Notes: generated by a model not told the origin, from the sequence alone. Positions 36,038 to 44,545 are shown, counted from the stretch's first letter. The stretch: 64,000 nt of DNA from JAHRAW01 sp965226545 (GCA_965226545.1 OZ245364.1:2046001-2110000); one strand, 5' to 3'. A program made the numbers and translations.

Positions 36038-37315
36038 TCAAGTGCGGCGGTCGAAATAATTGCTTGGCACGCGGCGAATCGATGCGCCGATTTGCGCCAA
36101 CTTTTCCTCGATGCAGTGATAGCCGCGGTCGATGTGATAGATGCGGTCGATTAAGGTTTCGCCGTCGGCAATTAATCCCGCCAACACCAAACAGGCCGAG
36201 GCGCGCAAATCGGTCGCCATCACCGGCGCGGCGCGCAGTTTATCGACGCCGCGCACCACGGCGGTGTTGCCGTCGAGTTCGATGTTGGCGCCCATGCGGC
36301 GCAATTCGTGAATGTGCATAAAGCGATTTTCGAACACGGTCTCGACCACCGTGGCCGTGCCTTCGGCGACGCTGTTGAGCAACACAAACTGCGCCTGCAT
36401 GTCGGTTGGAAACGCCGGATACGGCGCGGTGCGCACGTTGACCGCGCGCAGTTTCGGCGGCGCTTTGAGTTTAACCCAATCGTCGCCGGCGTCTATCTCG
36501 GCGCCGGCTTCGCGCAGTTTATCCAGCACCGCTTCGATTTGCGCCGGACGAACATCCTTCAATTTAATCTCGCCGCCGGAGATGGCCGCGGCGACCAAAA
36601 ATGTGCCGGCTTCGATGCGGTCCGGGATGACGCAATGGGTTGCGCCGCCGAGTTCGGCGACGCCGCGCACGGTGATTTCATCGCCGCCGGCGCCGCGGAT
36701 ATCGGCGCCCATTGCGTTTAAGCAATCGGCGAGGTCGACGACTTCCGGTTCGCGCGCGGCGTTTTCAATCACGCTGACGCCGTCGGCCAAAGTCGCCGCC
36801 ATCATTAAATTTTCGGTGCCGGTCACCGAGTTCATGTCCATAAAAATCCGCGCGCCGCGCAATCGACCGGCGCGCGCTTTGATGTAGCCGCCTTCGATGT
36901 TGATGTCGGCGCCCATCGCCTGCAATCCTTTGATGTGCAAATTCACCGGGCGCGAACCAATCGCGCAACCGCCGGGCAGCGACACTTCGGCTTTGCCAAA
37001 CCGCGCCAGCAACGGCCCCAACACCAAAATCGAAGCGCGCATCGTTTTGACCAATTCATACGGCGCGACCATGTTGTTGACCGAAGACGCATCGGCTTCT
37101 ATCGACAATTTTTCATCGACCTGCAGCGTCACGCCAAGTTGCGCCAGCAACGCCATCGTCGTGGTGATGTCGTGCAGATGCGGAATGTTGCGGATGATCA
37201 GCGGATGCTTGGTCAGCAACGAACTGATTATCACCGGCAAGGCGGCGTTCTTGGCGCCGGAGATGCGCACTTCACCGTTGAGCGCGCCGCCGCCGGTGGC
37301 GATTAATTTATCCAT
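36038..37315 (-). CDS. murA: UDP-N-acetylglucosamine 1-carboxyvinyltransferase
   Basis: 425 aa from ATG 37315 (a TTG one codon earlier is also in frame). First committed step of peptidoglycan synthesis. Start MDKLIATGGGALNGEVRISGAKNAALP; the catalytic cysteine is in LPGGCAIGSRPVNLH, with the fosfomycin-sensitive Cys retained; later blocks AYPAFPTDMQAQF and DLRASACLVLAGL are normal. The start overlaps the Rieske gene stop (TGATG). Confidence 0.97.
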   Translation of the reverse strand: MDKLIATGGGALNGEVRISGAKNAALPVIISSLLTKHPLIIRNIPHLHDITTTMALLAQLGVTLQVDEKLSIEADASSVNNMVAPYELVKTMRASILVLGPLLARFGKAEVSLPGGCAIGSRPVNLHIKGLQAMGADINIEGGYIKARAGRLRGARIFMDMNSVTGTENLMMAATLADGVSVIENAAREPEVVDLADCLNAMGADIRGAGGDEITVRGVAELGGATHCVIPDRIEAGTFLVAAAISGGEIKLKDVRPAQIEAVLDKLREAGAEIDAGDDWVKLKAPPKLRAVNVRTAPYPAFPTDMQAQFVLLNSVAEGTATVVETVFENRFMHIHELRRMGANIELDGNTAVVRGVDKLRAAPVMATDLRASACLVLAGLIADGETLIDRIYHIDRGYHCIEEKLAQIGASIRRVPSNYFDRRT

Positions 37316-37635
37316 CAATCCCAGCGGTCGTCGCGCACCTGCACAATGCCGTCTTGGATGCGCACCGGAAAAACATCGACCGGCTCATACGCCGGCGGCG
37401 CAAGCACCGCGCCGCTGCGCAAATCAAACCGCGCGCCGTGGCGCGGGCATTCAATCGCGCCGTCGACGACGCAGCCGTCGGCAATCTCGCTGCCGTCATG
37501 CGTGCAGACGTCTTCGATGGCGCAAAATTCACCGCTTAAGTTAAACACCGCGATGCGCGCGCCGTCAATTTCGACGATGCAATGCTCGCCGTCGCCGAGT
37601 GATTCGGCCGGCATCACCGGAATCCAATCGCTCAT
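37315..37635 (-). CDS. Rieske 2Fe-2S ferredoxin
   Basis: 106 aa. Rieske cluster motifs are CTH (Cys44, His46) and CPRH (Cys63, His66), in the ferredoxin-subunit arrangement of non-heme oxygenases and NirD-like proteins. The ATG at 37635 overlaps the sufT stop (ATGA); longer upstream frame is not conserved. A Rieske gene at the end of a suf cluster is seen in several proteobacteria; its partner is unknown. Confidence 0.88.
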   Translation of the reverse strand: MSDWIPVMPAESLGDGEHCIVEIDGARIAVFNLSGEFCAIEDVCTHDGSEIADGCVVDGAIECPRHGARFDLRSGAVLAPPAYEPVDVFPVRIQDGIVQVRDDRWD

Positions 37636-38279
37636 ATCAATCCGAGTTCGAGACGCGCCGCTTCGCTGATGCGCGCCTGCGTCCACGGCGGCTCCCACAC
37701 CAATTCGACGACGGCGTCGGTGATGCCCGGCACGAGTTTAACCGCGCCTTCGACCATGCCGGGAAACGTTTGCGCAACCGGACAGCCCGGCGTGGTCAAG
37801 GTCATTTGAATCGCGGCAACGGCGTCGCGAATGTCGACTTCGTAAATCAAGCCGAGGTCGTAAATGTTCACCGGAATCTCCGGGTCGTAAATGCCCTTCA
37901 ATGCCTCAACCACGCGCGATTTGAGTTCGTCGGCATCCGGCGTCGAGGCGCGCGGTGCGGATTCGGTGTGCGCTTCGACGCGCGATTCGGAATCGGATTT
38001 GGAGTCGAGATTGGAATCGGATTTGGCGACAGTCGGCGATGCAACTTGTACGCGCACGGTGGCGGCTTGAGGTGCATTCACAGTTGCACCGTCGTTTGCA
38101 TTGTCGTTTGCATTGTCGTTCGCGTCATCGTTTGCGCCGGCGTTTTCATCGACGCTTACGCCGGCACTTGCACTGGACTCCGCACGCGACTTGTCGCCGT
38201 GCGCTTCGTTTTCGCGGAACTGTTTCATAATTTCCGCTTTGCGTTTTTCCAGTTCAGGGTCCAAATTTAAATGTTTCAT
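37632..38279 (-). CDS. sufT: SufT-like DUF59/MIP18 Fe-S maturation protein with low-complexity insert
   Basis: 215 aa. The core (about 118-215) is the DUF59 fold: VVEALKGIYDPEIPVNIYDLGLIYEVDI, MTLTTPGCPVAQTFPGMV (conserved Cys) and VELVWEPPWT. SufT proteins assist Fe-S cluster maturation. The N-terminal helix MKHLNLDPELEKRKAEIMKQF is retained, but residues 30-115 are Ser/Asn/Asp/Ala-rich and come from 12-bp repeats (38089-38148). Two upstream ATGs exist; this one matches the domain edge. It overlaps the Rieske gene by 4 bases and follows sufD by 86 bp. Confidence 0.85.
   Translation of the reverse strand: MKHLNLDPELEKRKAEIMKQFRENEAHGDKSRAESSASAGVSVDENAGANDDANDNANDNANDGATVNAPQAATVRVQVASPTVAKSDSNLDSKSDSESRVEAHTESAPRASTPDADELKSRVVEALKGIYDPEIPVNIYDLGLIYEVDIRDAVAAIQMTLTTPGCPVAQTFPGMVEGAVKLVPGITDAVVELVWEPPWTQARISEAARLELGLI
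38089..38148. repeat. 12-bp in-frame array in sufT
   Basis: Plus-strand units GTCGTTTGCATT (twice), GTCGTTCGCGTC, ATCGTTTGCGCC and GGCGTTTTCATC give the ANDN/ANDD repeats of the protein. Each unit is four codons. Confidence 0.8.
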
Positions 38280-38328
38280 CGTGTTCACCGTAAACAGGTT
38301 GACCATAAAAGTTCGCTGCAAATTCATT

Positions 38329-38361
38329 GCAAGTTAACCGTGAGTTAACCGCAAGTTAACG
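38329..38361. repeat. 11-bp tandem, three copies, between sufD and sufT
   Basis: GCAAGTTAACC, GTGAGTTAACC, GCAAGTTAACG. It occupies the position where sufS would normally begin after sufD. Confidence 0.75.
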
Positions 38362-38365
38362 CCGT

Positions 38366-39682
38366 TCATCGCGGACCAAGTTGCGCGGCGAATGCATCGC
38401 CGAGTGCGGTTTTCAATTCGGCGACGGCGATTTCATCGAGTACATCATTGACAAACGCCGTCGTCAACAAATTGCGCGCGCCGGCTTCGTCAAAGCCGCG
38501 CGTGCGCAAATAAAAAAGCGCGTCGTCGTTCATCCGCCCGACGGTTGCGCCGTGCGCGCATTTAACATCGTCGGCGTAAATTTCCAACTGCGGCTTGGTG
38601 TCGATTTCGGCGCGGCGCGACAACAGCAGATTATCGTTGCGTTGCGTTGCGTCGGTTTTTTGCGCGCCGCGATGCACAGTGATGCGCCCGTGAAACACCG
38701 CGCGCGCGCGGTCGGTCAACACGCCCTTATACCACTCGCGGCTGGTGCAGTGCTCGGCGATGTGCTCGACCGTGGTGTGGTTATCGACATGACGCGCACC
38801 GCGCGCGGCGTATACGCCAAACATGTCGCAATGCGCGCGCGGCTCAGCCAGATAGACGCCAAGATCGTTGCGCACCAATGCACCGCCAAGCGTCGCCGCG
38901 CAACACAACAATCGACTGTCGCGCGCCTGCTTCGCCCACAACCCGCCGACATGATACGCGGTATCGGATTGGGTTTGCACCAGGTAATGCGACAATTCGG
39001 CGCGCGCGCTGAGCACAATTTCGCTTGCGCTGTTGGTTAAGGCGCGCGCATCGTCGAGCGATACATGGCGTTCGATAATCGTCGCGCGACTTTGTTCGGC
39101 GGCGACGATTAAATTGCGCGGCTGCGCCAGCCGCCCGTTGGCGCAACTGACAAACAACAATTCAATCGGCGCATCGACGCGCGTGTTCGCGTCAATCGAA
39201 ACAAACGCGCCGTCGCGACTGTGCGCGCTGTTGAGCGCGGTGAAGCCGTGCGCCTCGCTCGGTTGCGCCGCGCCCAAATGCGCCTTCAACGCCTGCGGAT
39301 TTTCGCGCAACATCCGCGCCAACGATGCCAGCATCACGCCGGGTTGTTCATCGCCCAACGTCGATAAATGCGGCGCGAACAAGCCGTCGATAAACACCAA
39401 TTGCCGCGCGCGCAATCCGTCAATCGCAAACCGCGCAATGTCTTCTCGCGTAATGGCATCGATTGCGCCGCTCGAATCATCGGCGCTGCAGAACGCTTCG
39501 CCGACCATCGACTCGACTTCGGTGTAGCGCCAATCTTCATCGCGCCGCGTTGGGAAGCCGATTTCGGCAAAGCGTTTCATATGCGCCCGGCGTTTGGCAT
39601 CGAGCCAATCGACGCCGCACCCCGGCAAGGCGCGCGCCAGCGATTGGTATTGCTCGAGATAATGTTGCGCCGCGCCGTTCAT
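38366..39682 (-). CDS. sufD: Fe-S cluster assembly protein SufD
   Basis: 438 aa scaffold subunit of SufBCD. FPTRRDEDWRYTEV near the N-terminus, and the beta-helix with the HVDNHTTVEH, SREWYKGVLTDRARAVFHGRITV and KPQLEIYADDVKCAHGATVGRMNDDALFYLRTRG signatures. It starts 4 bases after the sufC stop, so sufC and sufD are coupled. Confidence 0.96.
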   Translation of the reverse strand: MNGAAQHYLEQYQSLARALPGCGVDWLDAKRRAHMKRFAEIGFPTRRDEDWRYTEVESMVGEAFCSADDSSGAIDAITREDIARFAIDGLRARQLVFIDGLFAPHLSTLGDEQPGVMLASLARMLRENPQALKAHLGAAQPSEAHGFTALNSAHSRDGAFVSIDANTRVDAPIELLFVSCANGRLAQPRNLIVAAEQSRATIIERHVSLDDARALTNSASEIVLSARAELSHYLVQTQSDTAYHVGGLWAKQARDSRLLCCAATLGGALVRNDLGVYLAEPRAHCDMFGVYAARGARHVDNHTTVEHIAEHCTSREWYKGVLTDRARAVFHGRITVHRGAQKTDATQRNDNLLLSRRAEIDTKPQLEIYADDVKCAHGATVGRMNDDALFYLRTRGFDEAGARNLLTTAFVNDVLDEIAVAELKTALGDAFAAQLGPR

Positions 39683-39685
39683 CGC

Positions 39686-40441
39686 TTAAGCCGCGCCGGC
39701 GTTGGCGTCGGTCCAGCCATAGCCGGTTTTTTCCAATTCACTCGCCAGCGATTTGTCGCCGGAACGCACGATGCGCCCGCCATGCAATACATGCACAAAA
39801 TCCGGCACGATGTACTCCAACAGCCGCTGATAATGCGTCACCACAATCATCGCGCGCGTTTTGTCGCGCACACTGTTGACGCCTTTGGCGACGATTTTTA
39901 ACGCGTCGATGTCCAGCCCCGAATCGGTTTCGTCGAGCACGCTTAAGGTCGGCTGCAATAAAACCATCTGCAAAATTTCATTGCGTTTTTTCTCGCCGCC
40001 GGAGAAGCCCTCATTAATCGCGCGATACAAAAACGCCTCGTCCATCTCGACCGTTGCGGCCTTTTCCTTGATGAGTTTTAAAAACTCAACCGCGTTTAAT
40101 TCGGCCTCGCCGCGATGTTTGCGCACCGCATTGAGCGACGCTTTCAGCAAATACAAATTGGTCACCCCGGGAATCTCCACCGGATATTGAAACGCCAAAA
40201 ACACCCCTTCGCGCGCGCGCATCTCCGGCGCCATCTCCAACAAATCAAGCCCGTTGTAGACGACTTCGCCGCCGCTAATGTCATAGTTGTCGCGCCCGGC
40301 CAACACGTTGGCGAGCGTACTCTTGCCCGAGCCGTTCGGCCCCATAATCGCATGCACTTCCCCGGCGTTGACCGTGAGGTCGACGCCGTTTAAGATTTTT
40401 TTGCCGCCTACGTTGGCTGACAGGTTTTTGATGGTTAGCAT
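39686..40441 (-). CDS. sufC: Fe-S cluster assembly ATPase SufC
   Basis: 251 aa ABC-type ATPase. Walker A GPNGSGKSTLANVLAG, the SufC signature FSGGEKKRNEILQM, Walker B SVLDETDSGLDIDAL, and H-loop VVTHYQRLL. It energises SufBD. sufB lies upstream beyond the inserted HrgA-like gene rather than directly before it. Confidence 0.97.
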   Translation of the reverse strand: MLTIKNLSANVGGKKILNGVDLTVNAGEVHAIMGPNGSGKSTLANVLAGRDNYDISGGEVVYNGLDLLEMAPEMRAREGVFLAFQYPVEIPGVTNLYLLKASLNAVRKHRGEAELNAVEFLKLIKEKAATVEMDEAFLYRAINEGFSGGEKKRNEILQMVLLQPTLSVLDETDSGLDIDALKIVAKGVNSVRDKTRAMIVVTHYQRLLEYIVPDFVHVLHGGRIVRSGDKSLASELEKTGYGWTDANAGAA

Positions 40442-40468
40442 TGTCTCGGTTGGTTTGATGGTTGACGG

Positions 40469-41413
40469 TTATTCGACCGTTTCGATTCCGAATTTTTCGC
40501 TGATGTAAGCGTTGATATCGTCATCAACTTTGTCGTATTCAGACAAAGTAACTTCTCCGTCTTGGAAATCTTTGGCGACACGACTGATAAAACCGTTGAA
40601 ATCGTTGTTGTTACACAACTTATTAATGGTTTCCCAACTTAAAGCGCGGCGTTGGGTTGCGGGGTACAGCACCTTAGAAGCGCTAATGTCCCGAATATTC
40701 AAGTGAATGACGCCGATGCCAAAAGTGCTGCTCAGACGAGCAAGTTCGGCGTGCAATTCTTGGTCTGTGGAAATGTCCGCAGCGACCAAATATCCTTCGT
40801 GCGCCCAAGACGAATTGGACACCGCTTGGAAAAAATACTTGCGATAGGTGCCCCTGTCTAACTTCTTTTTTAACTCAAATGAATACAAACGAAAAATTTC
40901 GTTTGCTTCGAGCATCCGTCCCAATCTCATGGCATTTGGCATTAAGTCAAATGGAAAATAAACACCAACCATATCCGGGTGAACCCACTGCATTAACTGT
41001 CCGCCAACAGGAGCGTGAATAATCGTTTTTGTATACACCTCCCTTTCGTCGGCAAAATCGGGATTGTTAAATGCAAAATAGGCAAGCAACGGATGCAAGT
41101 CACTTTCAGAGTAATCTGCGATATTGTTTTGAGTTTCCGGTGCGACCAATTCAACCGGCGCGTCGCCGTTAATCTCCTGACCCGCGAGATAATACTGAGC
41201 CGGGTAACCGGGCGTCCGCACAAACAGTGCATTCTCGCCGTTGTTACGAATATGAGTGTTTAAGCGCTCACTCAAAGTGGACCAAGGCGTTGCCCCTTGT
41301 GCATTCAACTGCCGGTCCAACCCCATCTGTCGCGCTCGTTCCCAGATATCTCTGTATCCGAGCGGAGTCACCGCATTGCGCAAAACCGCTTCGGCTAACT
41401 CTAAATAAGTCAT
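40469..41413 (-). CDS. HrgA-like protein: HARE-HTH plus PD-(D/E)XK-like domain, inserted in the suf operon
   Basis: 314 aa from the ATG at 41413. Residues 2-76 form a HARE-HTH (winged helix) domain: YLELAEAVLRNAVTPLGYRDIWERA, then TPWSTLSERLNTHI and FVRTPGYPAQYYL. Residues about 105-285 match the HrgA/COG2958 pattern: HPDMVGVYFP, YSFELKKKL, RKYFFQAVSNSSWAHEGYLVA, LSSTFGIGVIHLNI. Asp147 in HPDM and Glu180-x-Lys182 in SFELK fit a PD-(D/E)XK nuclease site (inference). HrgA in Helicobacter occupies a restriction-gene locus. The gene is visibly more AT-rich than its neighbours and separates sufB (44 bp upstream) from sufC (28 bp downstream), suggesting transfer. It could be a restriction/defence nuclease or a reader of modified DNA. 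Confidence 0.75.
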   Translation of the reverse strand: MTYLELAEAVLRNAVTPLGYRDIWERARQMGLDRQLNAQGATPWSTLSERLNTHIRNNGENALFVRTPGYPAQYYLAGQEINGDAPVELVAPETQNNIADYSESDLHPLLAYFAFNNPDFADEREVYTKTIIHAPVGGQLMQWVHPDMVGVYFPFDLMPNAMRLGRMLEANEIFRLYSFELKKKLDRGTYRKYFFQAVSNSSWAHEGYLVAADISTDQELHAELARLSSTFGIGVIHLNIRDISASKVLYPATQRRALSWETINKLCNNNDFNGFISRVAKDFQDGEVTLSEYDKVDDDINAYISEKFGIETVE

Positions 41414-41456
41414 AGTCACATACCCGCTGATGCAACAAGTTAAACCAAACCCACGG

Positions 41457-42905
41457 TCAACCAACCGCCCCTTCCAAACTAATCCCCAACAACTTCTGCG
41501 CCTCGACCGCGAATTCCATCGGCAGTTCCTTAAACACCTCTTTGCAGAAACCGTTGACAATCATCGACAGCGCGTCCTCTTCGGACAAGCCGCGTTGGCG
41601 GCAATAGAAAAGTTGGTCTTCGCCGATGCGCGAAGTGGTCGCTTCGTGTTCGATGACCGCGTCGGGGTTTTTGATTTCCATATAGGGGAACGTGTGCGCG
41701 CCGCATTGGTCGCCCATTAATAATGAATCGCATTGCGAATAATTGCGCGCGTGGTCGGCGCCGGCGAGCACCTTGACCAAGCCGCGATAGGCGTTTTGCC
41801 CGCGCCCGGCGGAGATGCCTTTGGAGATGATTGTGCTGGCGGTGTTTTTGCCGATGTGCACCATCTTGGTGCCGGTGTCGGCTTGTTGGCGATTGTTGGT
41901 CAACGCCACCGAATAAAATTCGCCGACGGAATTATCGCCTTCGAGAAGCACGCTGGGATATTTCCAAGTGATGGCCGAGCCGGTCTCGACTTGCGTCCAC
42001 GATATTTTTGCACCACTGCCGCGGCAGGCGCCGCGTTTGGTGACGAAGTTATAGATGCCGCCGCGCCCTTCGGCGTCGCCGGGATACCAATTTTGCACGG
42101 TCGAATATTTAATTCGCGCGCCTTTCAACGCAATCAACTCGACCACCGCGGCATGCAATTGGTTTTCATCGCGCATCGGCGCGGTGCAACCTTCGAGATA
42201 ACTCACCTCGCTGTCTTCATCGGCGATGATTAAGGTGCGTTCGAATTGCCCGGTGTTCATCGCGTTGATGCGAAAATAAGTGGACAACTCCATCGGGCAA
42301 CGCACGCCCTTGGGGATGTAAACAAACGAGCCGTCGCTGAACACCGCCGAATTTAACGCGGCGTAAAAGTTGTCGCCGGCCGGCACCACGCCGCCGAGAT
42401 AACGACGCACCAACTCGGGATGTTCGACGACCGCTTCGGAGAACGAACAAAAAATCACGCCGGCGTCGGCGAGCGTTTTTTTAAACGTGGTCGCAACCGA
42501 CACGCTGTCGAACACCGCATCCACCGCGACCTTGACGCCAGCCAAGGTCTTTTGTTCATCGATTGGGATGCCCAACTTTTCATAAGTCTCGAGAAGTTTC
42601 GGGTCGACTTCATCCAAACTATCGAGCAATTCGCGCTGCTTGGGCGCGGAATAATAACTGATGGCTTGAAAATCAATCGGCGAATAATGCACCTTCGCCC
42701 ATTGCGGTTCGCGCATCGCCAGCCAACGTTGATACGCATCCAGCCGCCACTGCAGCATAAACGCCGGCTCGTTTTTTTTCGCCGAGATGGTGCGCACAAC
42801 CTCTTCGCTCAACCCCGGCGGCAGGGTGTCGGCGTCGATGTCGGTTACAAAACCGGCTTGATATTCACGCGCCACCAGCGCGCTTAATTCCCGTTCGGTG
42901 CTCAT
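41457..42905 (-). CDS. sufB: Fe-S cluster assembly protein SufB
   Basis: 482 aa core scaffold of SufBCD. KNEPAFMLQWRLDAY, YYSAPKQ, PAGDNFYAALNSAVFSDGSFVYIPKGVRCPMELSTYFRIN, LEGCTAPMRDENQLHAAVVEL (Cys for cluster/persulfide), QCDSLLMGDQCGAHTFPYME, and the C-terminal EEDALSMIVNGFCKEVFKELPMEFA are all present. It is the first gene after iscR. No sufS, sufE or sufU lies in the window. Confidence 0.97.
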   Translation of the reverse strand: MSTERELSALVAREYQAGFVTDIDADTLPPGLSEEVVRTISAKKNEPAFMLQWRLDAYQRWLAMREPQWAKVHYSPIDFQAISYYSAPKQRELLDSLDEVDPKLLETYEKLGIPIDEQKTLAGVKVAVDAVFDSVSVATTFKKTLADAGVIFCSFSEAVVEHPELVRRYLGGVVPAGDNFYAALNSAVFSDGSFVYIPKGVRCPMELSTYFRINAMNTGQFERTLIIADEDSEVSYLEGCTAPMRDENQLHAAVVELIALKGARIKYSTVQNWYPGDAEGRGGIYNFVTKRGACRGSGAKISWTQVETGSAITWKYPSVLLEGDNSVGEFYSVALTNNRQQADTGTKMVHIGKNTASTIISKGISAGRGQNAYRGLVKVLAGADHARNYSQCDSLLMGDQCGAHTFPYMEIKNPDAVIEHEATTSRIGEDQLFYCRQRGLSEEDALSMIVNGFCKEVFKELPMEFAVEAQKLLGISLEGAVG

Positions 42906-42913
42906 CGTTTAAT

Positions 42914-42925
42914 TTAACCGGTTAA
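42914..42925. promoter_or_regulatory. 12-bp perfect palindrome before sufB
   Basis: TTAACCGGTTAA lies 8 bases from the sufB start codon. It could be an operator or simply part of the surrounding TTAAC-rich sequence; no IscR-type consensus is obvious in it. Confidence 0.3.
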
Positions 42926-42930
42926 CTAAT

Positions 42931-43050
42931 CGCAATATGAATCAGTGAATCAAATGACGCACAATGATTCGCAATCGTTCGAAATAAATCAAAATAGTTT
43001 GCAATGAATCGCAATGACTATTAATGACTCTTCAATGACTCGCAATGCTC
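42931..43050. repeat. 10-bp tandem array between iscR and sufB
   Basis: From 42961 the period is 10: ACAATGATTC, GCAATCGTTC, GAAATAAATC, AAAATAGTTT, GCAATGAATC, GCAATGACTA, TTAATGACTC, then slightly longer copies. Consensus GCAATGAATC. 42931-42960 is a less regular extension. The array separates iscR from the suf genes it leads. Confidence 0.85.
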
Positions 43051-43059
43051 AAACAACCA

Positions 43060-43515
43060 TCAACGCCGCCCAATCTGCGGCGTCGGCACATAATGCGCGC
43101 CGCGTCGATTGACGTCGGCGTTGCGCATCAACTCGCCGAGGCGCACGCCGTTTAAAAATGCGTACAACTGTTCGCTCAACGCGCTCCACAAATCATGCGA
43201 CAGACAACGTTCGCCGCGCCGACAATTTTCGCGCCCGTCGCAACGCGTGATGTCGAGCGGTTCATTGACCGCGACGATGATGTCGGCGACGCTTATCGAA
43301 TCGGCGTCGCGCGCCAACAGATAGCCGCCGCCCGGACCGCGCGCACCAATCACCAAATTGCCGCGCCGCAACATCGCAAAAATCCGCTCGAGATACGAAA
43401 GCGAAATCCCCTGGTTTTCCGCGATGCTGGTCAATGTGACCGGCGCACCCGGCTGGTGCATCGCCAAATCAATCATCGCCGTAACGGCATAACGCCCCTT
43501 GGTGGTCAAACGCAT
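43060..43515 (-). CDS. iscR: Rrf2-family Fe-S regulator IscR
   Basis: 151 aa. Winged HTH (MRLTTKGRYAVTAMIDLA; ISLSYLERIFAMLRRGNLV; GPGGGYLLARD). The 2Fe-2S ligands Cys92, Cys98, Cys104 and His107 (CDGRENC, GERC, SHDLW) are at the same positions as in E. coli IscR. It senses Fe-S status and should control the suf genes directly downstream; a type 1 IscR site lies in its own promoter, which supports autorepression. Confidence 0.95.
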   Translation of the reverse strand: MRLTTKGRYAVTAMIDLAMHQPGAPVTLTSIAENQGISLSYLERIFAMLRRGNLVIGARGPGGGYLLARDADSISVADIIVAVNEPLDITRCDGRENCRRGERCLSHDLWSALSEQLYAFLNGVRLGELMRNADVNRRGAHYVPTPQIGRR

Positions 43516-43560
43516 CGTTTTCCCCCTTCGCCTTAAACGGCAACGGTTGCAAGCCGCGCG

Positions 43561-43566
43561 ATTATA
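43561..43566 (-). promoter_or_regulatory. -10 box of the iscR-suf promoter
   Basis: TATAAT on the minus strand, 45 bases before the iscR ATG and 5 bases from the IscR-type site. The operator covers the -35 position. Confidence 0.5.
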
Positions 43567-43571
43567 ACCGA

Positions 43572-43596
43572 AAAACCGAGTAATTTGGTCGGTTAT
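43572..43596 (-). promoter_or_regulatory. Type 1 IscR binding site
   Basis: 25-bp imperfect palindrome with arms ACCGA and TCGGT around an AAAT core. Compared with the published E. coli type 1 consensus I count 20 of 25 matching positions. It overlaps the -35 of iscR, as expected for autorepression by holo-IscR. Confidence 0.6.
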
Positions 43597-43770
43597 TTAA
43601 GACGCTGTGTTGCGCGCAGTTTGGATAGAATCGAGGGGTAAAATCGCCGACTCAAACCGCCTGCTTCAAACCGCGCTTCAAAACAAAACTATTTATGCAT
43701 CCGCCGCCGTTTATTTTCCACCATCGCGCCGCGACCGCATCGCGCCTCGCGCGCGGGCATCGTTAAGCCG

Positions 43771-44373
43771 ATGGCGGTGCGCATTGGATTGACCGGCGGC
43801 ATCGGCGGCGGCAAGAGCAGCGTCGCTGCGCAATTCGCCAAACTGGGCGTGCAGGTGATTGACGCCGATGAAATCGGGCGGCGATTATGCGCGCCGGGCG
43901 GTGCGCAGTTTGCCGAGATTGTCGAACATTTTGGCGAGGCGATGGTCGACGCCAACGGACAACTCAATCGCCAACGGCTGGCTGATGAAGTGTTCGCCGC
44001 GCCGTGCCGCCGTCAATTGCTCGAGTCGATATTGCATCCACCGATTCGCGCCGAGATGTACGCGCGCGCCGCCGCCGACCGTTCGCCGTACTGCATTTTG
44101 GACATTCCCTTGCTCATCGAAACCGGTCAATTCCGCGAGATGCGCCGCGTCATTGCGGTCACCTGCCCGCGCCCGATTCGCATCGCGCGCCTGCAAGCGA
44201 CGCGCAACATGACTCTCGAACAAATCGAAAAAATTATGCACACCCAAGCCGACGAATCCGAACGCATCGCCATCGCCGACGACCTCATCGACAACAGCGG
44301 CGCAACCGAAACCATCGCCCCGCAGGCGGCGAATTTGCATGCGTTGTATCTGGCGTTGTTTGCGGAAAAGTAA
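43771..44373 (+). CDS. coaE: Dephospho-CoA kinase
   Basis: 200 aa, last step of coenzyme A synthesis. P-loop LTGGIGGGKSSVA (the usual GSGKS is GGGKS), VIDADEIGR, the lid region LDIPLLIET and TCPRPIRIARLQATRNMTLEQIEKIM. Length is normal. In many gammaproteobacteria coaE lies near mutT/secA, as here, though in this window an adenine methyltransferase gene separates them. Confidence 0.96.
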   Translation: MAVRIGLTGGIGGGKSSVAAQFAKLGVQVIDADEIGRRLCAPGGAQFAEIVEHFGEAMVDANGQLNRQRLADEVFAAPCRRQLLESILHPPIRAEMYARAAADRSPYCILDIPLLIETGQFREMRRVIAVTCPRPIRIARLQATRNMTLEQIEKIMHTQADESERIAIADDLIDNSGATETIAPQAANLHALYLALFAEK

Positions 44374-44414
44374 ACTGTGGTGCGACCGTGTGCGACGACC
44401 AATTGCGTTTGTTG

Positions 44415-44453
44415 TTTTGTTTTGTTTTGTTTTGTTTTGTTTTGTTTTGTTTT
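44415..44453. repeat. (TTTTG)7 pentanucleotide microsatellite
   Basis: Seven perfect TTTTG units followed by TTTT, between the convergent coaE and methyltransferase genes. It is the purest simple repeat in the window. Because it lies downstream of both genes, it should not switch translation, but it is likely to vary in length. Confidence 0.95.
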
Positions 44454-44466
44454 AACTTGGGTTAAG

Positions 44467-44529
44467 TTTGGATTTTGTTTGGATTTTGTTTGGACTTTGT
44501 TGGACTCCGTTTTGATTCGATTTTGATTC
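44467..44529. repeat. 11/10-bp array next to the microsatellite
   Basis: TTTGGATTTTG twice, TTTGGACTTTG, TTGGACTCCG, TTTTGATTCG, ATTTTGATTC: the period slips from 11 to 10. It continues the simple-sequence block up to the methyltransferase stop codon. Confidence 0.75.
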
Positions 44530-44545
44530 AGTTTTAACTTTTGTT

